A stretch of 11,514 nucleotides of DNA from Pseudomonadota bacterium (GTDB lineage: Bacteria; Pseudomonadota; Gammaproteobacteria; Pseudomonadales; UBA5518): contig JAKJFB010000055.1 of NCBI GenBank assembly GCA_022705125.1, positions 1 through 11,514 of the forward strand, given 5' to 3'. The translations under genes and the position numbers were made by a program. This document shows positions 6,733 through 11,514 of the stretch, piece after piece (position 1 is the stretch's first letter; each line of letters begins with the position of its first letter). The notes beneath the pieces are model-generated. The model was not told where the DNA came from. It saw nothing but the letters and a program-made list of their open reading frames with translations, and searched no databases.

Positions 6733-8409
6733 ATGCAGCGCATCGGCGTCCTCTTCGTGTGCCTGGGCAATATCTGCCGATCGCCCTCGGCCCAGGCCGT
6801 GCTGGAGGATCGGCTCGAGCGGCGCGGGCTCGCGGCGCACTTTCGCGTCGATTCCTGCGGCACGGCCGCGTTCAACGTCGGCAAGGCGCCGGATCCGCGC
6901 GCGATCGCCGCGGCCGAGCGCCGCGGCTACCGCATCGCGCACCAGCGCGCGCGTCAGGTCGAGGACGCGGATTTCGCGCGCTTTCAGCACATCGTGGCGA
7001 TGGACCGCGCCAACCTGCGCACGCTGCAGGGCTGGGCCGGGCCGGACTTCGCCGGCGAGATCCACCTGCTGCTGCACTTCGCGCCCGGCGCCACCACCGA
7101 GGTGGCGGACCCGTACTACGGCTCGCCCGAAGCCTTCGACGCGGCCCTGGACGCCATCGAGCGAGGCGTCGATGGCCTGCTGCTGGCGCTCTGCGCGCGC
7201 CACGGCACCGAACTCGCCGCCGCGGCGCCGCGAACGGCGCGAGTGATCGGAGCTGTCGCATTCGCTATAATCCTGCCCCCGCTGCGCCGCGCAGCACATG
7301 AAACAGGCAGGTTGGTGTCGCCGATGACGGACAGGACTCTCGAAGATCTCAATGTGGAAACCATCGAGGAGCTGATCACTCCCGATCAGCTCAAGGCGGA
7401 GATGCCGCTCACGCCCGCGGTCAGCGAGACGGTGCGCTCGGCGCGCGGGATCGTGCGCGACATCCTCGACCGCCAGGACCACCGGCTGTTCCTGGTCGTG
7501 GGCCCGTGCTCCATCCACGACACCGGCGCCGCCATGGAGTACGCGCACCGGTTGCGCCGCCTGGCCGAGGAGGTACAGGACACGCTGTACCTGGTCATGC
7601 GCGTCTATTTCGAGAAACCGCGCACCACGACCGGCTGGAAGGGGCTGGTCAATGATCCGCACCTGAACGACTCCTTCCGCATCGAGGAAGGATTGCACAT
7701 CGCGCGCAAGCTGCTGATCGACATCACCGGCATCGGCCTGCCGACGGCGACCGAGGCGCTCGATCCGATCTCGCCGCAGTACCTGCAGGACCTGATCGCG
7801 TGGTCCGCCATCGGTGCGCGCACCACGGAATCGCAGACACACCGCGAGCTGGCGAGCGGCCTGTCGTGCGCGGTCGGCTTCAAGAACGGCACCGACGGCG
7901 GGCTCACGGTCGCGGTCAACGCGCTGAAATCGGTGAACAGTCCGCACCGTTTCCTCGGCATCAACATCGAGGGCAAGGTCGCGGTGATCCACACCCGCGG
8001 CAACCGTCACGCCCACGTGGTGCTGCGCGGTGGGACGAATGGCCCGAACTACGACTCGGTTCATGTGGCGGTGTGCGAGCGCGAGCTCGAAAAAGCCGGC
8101 ATCGCGCCGAACATTGTCGTGGACTGCAGCCACGCGAATTCGAACAAGGACCACGCGCTGCAGGCACTGGTGCTCGACAATGTCGCCAACCAGATCCTCG
8201 AGGGCAACCGCTCGATCGTGGGCGCGATGCTCGAGAGCAACCTGGAAGCGGGCAACCAGCCGATTCCCTCGGACCTGGCAAAGCTGCGCTACGGCGTGTC
8301 GGTCACGGACGCGTGCATGGACTGGAACAGCACCGAGCAGGCCATCCGCTCGATGCACGAAAAGCTGCGCCGCATCCTGCCGCAGCGCTGTGGCGCCATC
8401 GGCAGCTGA
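6733..8409 (+). CDS. In-frame fusion: low-molecular-weight protein tyrosine phosphatase + DAHP synthase
   Basis: A single 558-residue open frame. Residues 1 to about 157 are a low-molecular-weight phosphotyrosine phosphatase: the phosphate loop C10-LGNIC-R16-S17 (CX5R) near the N-terminus, and the general-acid loop ADPYYG with Asp126. Such proteins normally stop near residue 155-165. Here the frame continues through a low-complexity linker (about 158-197, rich in Ala, Arg and Leu) into a complete AroG-type DAHP synthase starting at Met198. The linker DNA contains a perfect TATAAT, which suggests it evolved as an intergenic promoter and not as protein. A single-base shift would end the phosphatase at a TGA at 7244-7246 or 7299-7301, so a sequence error or recent stop loss must be considered. 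Taken as given, the cell can make a fused protein, AroG alone from the internal start, or both. The phosphatase's target is unknown. Confidence 0.75.
   Translation: MQRIGVLFVCLGNICRSPSAQAVLEDRLERRGLAAHFRVDSCGTAAFNVGKAPDPRAIAAAERRGYRIAHQRARQVEDADFARFQHIVAMDRANLRTLQGWAGPDFAGEIHLLLHFAPGATTEVADPYYGSPEAFDAALDAIERGVDGLLLALCARHGTELAAAAPRTARVIGAVAFAIILPPLRRAAHETGRLVSPMTDRTLEDLNVETIEELITPDQLKAEMPLTPAVSETVRSARGIVRDILDRQDHRLFLVVGPCSIHDTGAAMEYAHRLRRLAEEVQDTLYLVMRVYFEKPRTTTGWKGLVNDPHLNDSFRIEEGLHIARKLLIDITGIGLPTATEALDPISPQYLQDLIAWSAIGARTTESQTHRELASGLSCAVGFKNGTDGGLTVAVNALKSVNSPHRFLGINIEGKVAVIHTRGNRHAHVVLRGGTNGPNYDSVHVAVCERELEKAGIAPNIVVDCSHANSNKDHALQALVLDNVANQILEGNRSIVGAMLESNLEAGNQPIPSDLAKLRYGVSVTDACMDWNSTEQAIRSMHEKLRRILPQRCGAIGS
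7266..7271 (+). promoter_or_regulatory. Perfect -10 box (TATAAT) upstream of aroG
   Basis: TATAAT matches the sigma-70 -10 consensus exactly, which is rare in DNA this GC-rich. It lies 52 bases before the aroG ATG, inside the phosphatase-aroG linker. The hexamer 17 bases upstream (GTGATC, 7243-7248) matches the -35 consensus poorly. It would give aroG its own transcript with a leader of about 45 bases. No Trp/Tyr/Phe-rich leader peptide is visible in that leader. Confidence 0.5.
7324..8409 (+). CDS. aroG: 3-deoxy-7-phosphoheptulonate (DAHP) synthase, AroG/AroF/AroH type
   Basis: Condenses phosphoenolpyruvate and erythrose 4-phosphate to DAHP, the committing step of the shikimate pathway in the cytoplasm. 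The sequence aligns end to end with E. coli AroG: 361 residues against 350. It shows GPCSIHD with metal ligand Cys62, MRVYFEKPRTTTGWKGL at 92-108, GARTTESQ at 164-171, VGFKNGTDG at 184-192, CSHANS with His270, Glu304 (AMLES) and Asp329 (TDAC). These match the enterobacterial metal-site residues in spacing. The N-terminal 30 residues resemble the regulatory arm of feedback-inhibited isozymes; which amino acid inhibits it cannot be read. The ATG at 7324 is chosen by homology; the ribosome site (CAGGCAGG about 14 bases upstream) is weak, and an in-frame GTG at 7315 is an alternative. The frame is open upstream into a phosphatase, described as the fusion. Confidence 0.93.
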   Translation: MTDRTLEDLNVETIEELITPDQLKAEMPLTPAVSETVRSARGIVRDILDRQDHRLFLVVGPCSIHDTGAAMEYAHRLRRLAEEVQDTLYLVMRVYFEKPRTTTGWKGLVNDPHLNDSFRIEEGLHIARKLLIDITGIGLPTATEALDPISPQYLQDLIAWSAIGARTTESQTHRELASGLSCAVGFKNGTDGGLTVAVNALKSVNSPHRFLGINIEGKVAVIHTRGNRHAHVVLRGGTNGPNYDSVHVAVCERELEKAGIAPNIVVDCSHANSNKDHALQALVLDNVANQILEGNRSIVGAMLESNLEAGNQPIPSDLAKLRYGVSVTDACMDWNSTEQAIRSMHEKLRRILPQRCGAIGS

Positions 8410-8425
8410 TGCCGGCGCCGCCGCG

Positions 8426-8460
8426 CGCGACGGGCTGCCCGACGGGCAGCGCCCGTCGCG
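8426..8460. terminator. Long hairpin between convergent aroG and fhs
   Basis: The inner stem GCTGCCC/GGGCAGC (8434-8440 and 8444-8450, loop GAC) stacks on an outer stem CGCGACGG/CCGTCGCG (8426-8433 and 8453-8460) with a 2-base bulge, giving 15 pairs. CCGGC (8412-8416) and GCCGG (8466-8470) could extend it. It occupies most of the 75-bp gap between two converging genes. No T-run follows in either direction, so it is a probable but non-canonical bidirectional terminator. Confidence 0.6.
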
Positions 8461-8484
8461 TCGGTGCCGGAAAATTGCCCTCCC

Positions 8485-10164
8485 TCAGAACAGTCCCTCG
8501 ATCTCCCCGCTCCCGTTCAGGCGGATGCCCTCGGCCGCCGGACGCCGCGGCAGTCCCGGCATCGTCATGATGTCGCCGCAGAGCACCACCGCGAACTCGG
8601 CGCCGTTGGCGAGCACCACGTCGCGCACCGACACCGCGTGGTCCGTCGGCGCGCCGAGCAGCCCCGGATCGGTGGAAAAGCTGTACTGGGTCTTCGCGAT
8701 GCAGACCGGGAAGCGGCCGGCGATGGCGTCGTACTGCCGGAACCTGTCCAGCACCTTCTGGTCCGCGACCACTTTCCCCGCGCCGTAGATCGTGCGCGCG
8801 ACACAGCACACCTTGTCCCACAGCGGCATGTCGTCGTCGTAGAGCGTGCGGAACTGCGAGAGCCCCGAATCGGCGAGCCGCTGCACCGCACGCGCCAGCG
8901 CCTCGGCGCCGGCACCGCCGTCGCGGAAATGCGTGGACTCGACGGCCTCGCAGCCCAGGCGCGCGGCCTGCTCCTTCAGCAGCGCGATCTCGGCATCGGT
9001 GTCGGCATCGAAGCGGTTGATGGCGATCACGACCGGCACACCGAACAGCCCGATGTTGCGCACATGGCGCGCGAGGTTGGCGCAACCCGCGCGCAGCGCC
9101 TCGAGATTCTCGCGCCCCAGTTCGCTCTTGCGCTGGCCACCGTGCATCTTGAGCGCCCGGACCGTGGCGACCAGCACCGCGGCATCCGGATGCAGGCCAC
9201 CCGTGCGCGCCGCGACGTCGAAGAATTTTTCCGCGCCCAGGTCGGCGCCGAAACCCGCTTCGGTGACCACGTAGTCGGCGAGCTTCAGTGCGCTGCGCGT
9301 GGCGATCAGCGAATTGCAGCCGTGCGCGATGTTGCCGAAAGGACCGCCATGGATCAGCACCGGGTTGTTCTCGAGGGTCTGCACCAGGTTCGGCTGCATC
9401 GCGTCGCGCAGCAGCACCGTCATCGCGCCCGCGGCGTTCACCTCGCGCGCGTACACCGGCGAGAGGTCTCGGCGATAGCCGATGATGATGTTGCCGAGGC
9501 GGCGCTCGAGATCCGCCAGGTCGCGCGCGAGGCAGAAGATCGCCATCACCTCGGAGGCCGGCGTGATGTCGTAGCCCGCCTCGCGCACCAGCCCGTTCGC
9601 CGCGCCGCCCAGCCCGACGCAGATATCGCGCAAGCTGCGGTCGTTCATGTCCACGGTGCGCCGCCAGCTCACGCGGCGCGGGTCGATCCTCAGATCGTTG
9701 GACCAGTACAGGTGATTGTCGACCATCGCGGCGAGCAGGTTGTGCGCCGCTGTGATGGCGTGGAAATCGCCGGTGAAATGCAGGTTGATGTCCTCCATCG
9801 GAACGACCTGCGCAAAACCGCCGCCGGCCGCCCCGCCCTTCATGCCGAAGCAGGGACCGAGGCTGGGTTCGCGCAGCGCGAGCAGCGTGTTGCAGCCGAT
9901 GCGGTTCATGCCGTCGGCGAGACCGACCGCCACCGTGGTCTTGCCCTCGCCGGCCGGCGTCGGCGAGACCGCGGTGACGAGGACCAGCTTGCCATCGGGG
10001 CGCCCGTCGAGCGCCTCGAGGAATGCGCGATCGATCTTGGCCTTGCTGCGGCCATAGGGGATGAGGGCATCCGCGGGGATGCCGGCACGAGCAGCGATTG
10101 CGTCGATCGGCAGCATCGTCGCGGCACGCGCGATCGCGATGTCCGGCGGCAAGGGTTGCACCAT
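8485..10164 (-). CDS. fhs: Formate-tetrahydrofolate ligase
   Basis: Makes 10-formyl-tetrahydrofolate from formate, ATP and tetrahydrofolate, feeding the one-carbon pool for purine and formyl-Met synthesis. The 559-residue length is normal. Visible motifs are the nucleotide loop TPAGEGKT at 69-76, [11 protein letters not shown] at 97-107, the family signature [11 protein letters not shown] at 107-117, FTGDFHAI at 130-137, and the second signature [12 protein letters not shown]. The C-terminus, [17 protein letters not shown] followed by GEIEGLF, is typical. The ATG at 10164 is directly abutted by AGGAG with no spacer, so pairing probably uses the GGGGG six bases upstream, or translation begins at the next codon (GTG, 10161). 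The gene begins only 11 bases after the T-tract of the upstream gene's terminator, so its promoter is not obvious. Confidence 0.97.
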   Translation of the reverse strand: MVQPLPPDIAIARAATMLPIDAIAARAGIPADALIPYGRSKAKIDRAFLEALDGRPDGKLVLVTAVSPTPAGEGKTTVAVGLADGMNRIGCNTLLALREPSLGPCFGMKGGAAGGGFAQVVPMEDINLHFTGDFHAITAAHNLLAAMVDNHLYWSNDLRIDPRRVSWRRTVDMNDRSLRDICVGLGGAANGLVREAGYDITPASEVMAIFCLARDLADLERRLGNIIIGYRRDLSPVYAREVNAAGAMTVLLRDAMQPNLVQTLENNPVLIHGGPFGNIAHGCNSLIATRSALKLADYVVTEAGFGADLGAEKFFDVAARTGGLHPDAAVLVATVRALKMHGGQRKSELGRENLEALRAGCANLARHVRNIGLFGVPVVIAINRFDADTDAEIALLKEQAARLGCEAVESTHFRDGGAGAEALARAVQRLADSGLSQFRTLYDDDMPLWDKVCCVARTIYGAGKVVADQKVLDRFRQYDAIAGRFPVCIAKTQYSFSTDPGLLGAPTDHAVSVRDVVLANGAEFAVVLCGDIMTMPGLPRRPAAEGIRLNGSGEIEGLF

Positions 10165-10175
10165 CTCCTACCCCC

Positions 10176-10205
10176 AAAAAAAGGAGCGGCGCCCTGGGGC
10201 GCCGC
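10176..10205 (-). terminator. Intrinsic terminator after the outer-membrane barrel gene
   Basis: Read on the minus strand, an 8-bp perfect stem GCGGCGCC/GGCGCCGC (10205-10198 and 10193-10186) with a 4-base loop is followed, after CC, by seven T residues (10182-10176). This is the only canonical Rho-independent terminator in the window. It lies 18 bases after the stop of the MtrB/PioB-like gene. Its T-tract ends 11 bases before the fhs start codon, so it could also act as an attenuator for fhs. Confidence 0.85.
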
Positions 10206-10223
10206 GCATTGCAGGACCGACGA

Positions 10224-11514
10224 TCAGAACTTGTAGCGGACCGACATCACGACCAGCTGCGAGCTGTAGTCCGGCCGGGCCCAGGCAAAGGCAAGATACC
10301 TCGCGCTCGCCTGCGCCGGATCCGCCGGTGTCGCAGGACCCACGACCTGATCGCTCCAGCCCCAGTCCTCCGCATCCCGGGTCTCGTAGATGTAGCGCCC
10401 GGACACGTCGATCCTCTCGTTCCAGCGGTACACGCCCGAAAGGCTGAAGCGCAACAGCTCGTCCTGACTGTCCGGCGTGTCGCCGAACAAGGGCAGCGCC
10501 GTACCCGCCGGGTAGGTGCTGCCGAGGAACTCGCTCGCGTAGCTCGAATCCGCCTCCAGGTACGCCACGTCGGCCGACAGGCTGAACCGGTCCTCCACAA
10601 CCGCCCAATCCATGCCGAGACCGAATGCATCCACATCGTCCTCGGTATCGAGCCCCCAGTCGATGTAGGGAGTCGGGCCGCCCTGGTTCATCTGTCGCCC
10701 GATCTGCTCGAACTCGTAGCTCTCGCGGCTGGCGTACGCGGAGAGCGCCACGGCATCGCTCGGGCTCCAGCTGAAGCCGACGTTCCAGATCTCGCTGTCG
10801 CGCTTTTCGAGGCCGAAGGTGTCGTTGTCGTAGTCGTCGCGCACCACATCGTACCGGGCATAGACGGACGCCGCGGCGCCCAGCGCGTAGTTGGCCTCGA
10901 TCTCGTAGACCTCCTGGTCGCGGTCGAGCAGGAAGACCGGCGTACCCCGGCGCGGGATCCCGCCGGGGGAGATGACTTCCCCGGTTTCGTCGCTCAGATC
11001 CGCCTCGATGACGTTGTACTCGCCGCGCAGCTTGATCGTCAGCGCCTCGATGGTCGCGATGCTGAGTTGTGCCCAGACCTTGTCCTCGGTGGTCGAATCC
11101 GTGAACGAGGCCGGCGAGTAGAGCCTGGCGACGGAGTCGTACTCCAGTTCGTCGGTATCGCGATCCGCTTCCTCGTATTCGTAGCCGCCGCGCAGCTTCA
11201 CGCGCCCGCCGAAGCGATAGCCCGCCTCCGCGCCGAGGGTCTGGGTCTGCTTGTCGTAGACCTTGGACGTGAAGCCCGGCGCGCTGCTGTTGTAGGTGTA
11301 GCTCAGCTCGTTGACCGGCAGCGGATCGTGCCTGGCGTCGCGGTCCTTGTAGGCGTACTGCACGCGATAGTCGAAACGCGAAAACGGCCGCCCCGCCAGG
11401 CTCAGCTTGACGTTGGCCCGCTCCACCTCCCCGTCGAGGTTGGAGAACGGGAACACCGGGTTCACCGACGGGTAATAGTTGGTGTCCAGCACCACCGGGA
11501 GGAAGTCCTCGTCC
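10224..11514 (-). CDS. MtrB/PioB-family outer-membrane beta-barrel, C-terminal part
   Basis: The 5' part of this gene lies beyond the right edge; 429 residues of the C-terminal part are visible. The protein shows alternating hydrophobic/polar strands rich in Tyr, Asp, Glu and Arg, separated by acidic loops, and ends in VRYKF with a terminal aromatic residue, the usual signal for BAM-mediated barrel insertion. Sequence style matches MtrB/PioB proteins: VNPVFPFSNLDGEVERANVK near the visible start, YDKQTQTLGAEAGYRFG, then LRGGYEYEEADRDTDE. In known systems such barrels sheathe a decaheme cytochrome (MtrA/PioA) and carry electrons across the outer membrane. No cytochrome is in the window; one would be expected further right. 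The GTG at 11495 is not the true start because the frame stays open to the edge. Confidence is high for an outer-membrane barrel and moderate for the MtrB family. Confidence 0.75.
   Translation of the reverse strand, partial: DEDFLPVVLDTNYYPSVNPVFPFSNLDGEVERANVKLSLAGRPFSRFDYRVQYAYKDRDARHDPLPVNELSYTYNSSAPGFTSKVYDKQTQTLGAEAGYRFGGRVKLRGGYEYEEADRDTDELEYDSVARLYSPASFTDSTTEDKVWAQLSIATIEALTIKLRGEYNVIEADLSDETGEVISPGGIPRRGTPVFLLDRDQEVYEIEANYALGAAASVYARYDVVRDDYDNDTFGLEKRDSEIWNVGFSWSPSDAVALSAYASRESYEFEQIGRQMNQGGPTPYIDWGLDTEDDVDAFGLGMDWAVVEDRFSLSADVAYLEADSSYASEFLGSTYPAGTALPLFGDTPDSQDELLRFSLSGVYRWNERIDVSGRYIYETRDAEDWGWSDQVVGPATPADPAQASARYLAFAWARPDYSSQLVVMSVRYKF

Noticed and set aside
7272..7323. Aromatic amino-acid attenuator leader peptide before aroG
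   Set aside because: No short frame rich in Trp, Tyr or Phe codons and no terminator/antiterminator pair is visible.
6610..8358. Long minus-strand frame opposite the phosphatase-AroG frame
   Set aside because: Composition is that of an antisense shadow; the sense strand has two complete catalytic domains.
10165..10224. Tetrahydrofolate riboswitch ahead of fhs
   Set aside because: The space is taken by a simple hairpin and T-tract. There is no room for the multi-helix aptamer, which is known mainly from Firmicutes.
8464..10236. Long plus-strand frame opposite fhs
   Set aside because: No motif, and it crosses the intrinsic terminator; fhs on the other strand is unmistakable.
11490..11495. 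Start codon of the barrel protein at GTG 11495
   Set aside because: The frame remains open to the window edge with barrel-like sequence, and a signal peptide would be expected at a true start.

Overview
The window is GC-rich and densely coding, with codon choice dominated by G/C third positions. The AroG-type DAHP synthase, the MtrB/PioB-type outer-membrane barrel and the general gene style suggest a high-GC proteobacterium, most likely a gammaproteobacterium. This is an inference: the window has no rRNA or other phylogenetic marker. I see no tRNA, CRISPR array, IS element or phage gene.

Left part (1-5780): a broken TauE/SafE-type membrane transporter (+) runs straight into a lipid-catabolism-like cluster. 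On the minus strand, in transcription order, come an acyl-CoA dehydrogenase, an AMP-forming acyl-CoA ligase and a short-chain dehydrogenase (SDR). Divergent from them (+) is a FAD-dependent oxidoreductase of the 3-ketosteroid dehydrogenase/fumarate reductase type. The 263-bp divergent spacer carries several dyads that could be operators. Together these genes look like part of a CoA-dependent degradation route for a cyclic or branched carboxylic acid (steroid-, terpenoid- or fatty-acid-like). No hydratase, thiolase or regulator is in view and the substrate cannot be read from the sequence.

Middle part (5746-8484): a perfect 14-bp hairpin separates the FAD enzyme from a convergent second SDR (-). 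Divergent from that SDR is a low-molecular-weight protein tyrosine phosphatase (+) whose reading frame continues with no stop into an AroG-type DAHP synthase, the first enzyme of aromatic amino-acid synthesis. A perfect TATAAT lies in the linker, so aroG may also be expressed alone. A second large hairpin follows aroG.

Right part (8485-11514): formate-tetrahydrofolate ligase (fhs, -) lies downstream of the 3' portion of a MtrB/PioB-family outer-membrane barrel (-). That family is the porin of extracellular electron-transfer conduits. A textbook intrinsic terminator ends the barrel gene and its T-tract sits only 11 bases before the fhs start codon, leaving no room for an ordinary promoter between them.

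The strongest oddities are the in-frame phosphatase-AroG fusion, the terminator abutting fhs, the truncated transporter and an SDR lacking the catalytic serine. I did not find a convincing wholly new multi-gene system.
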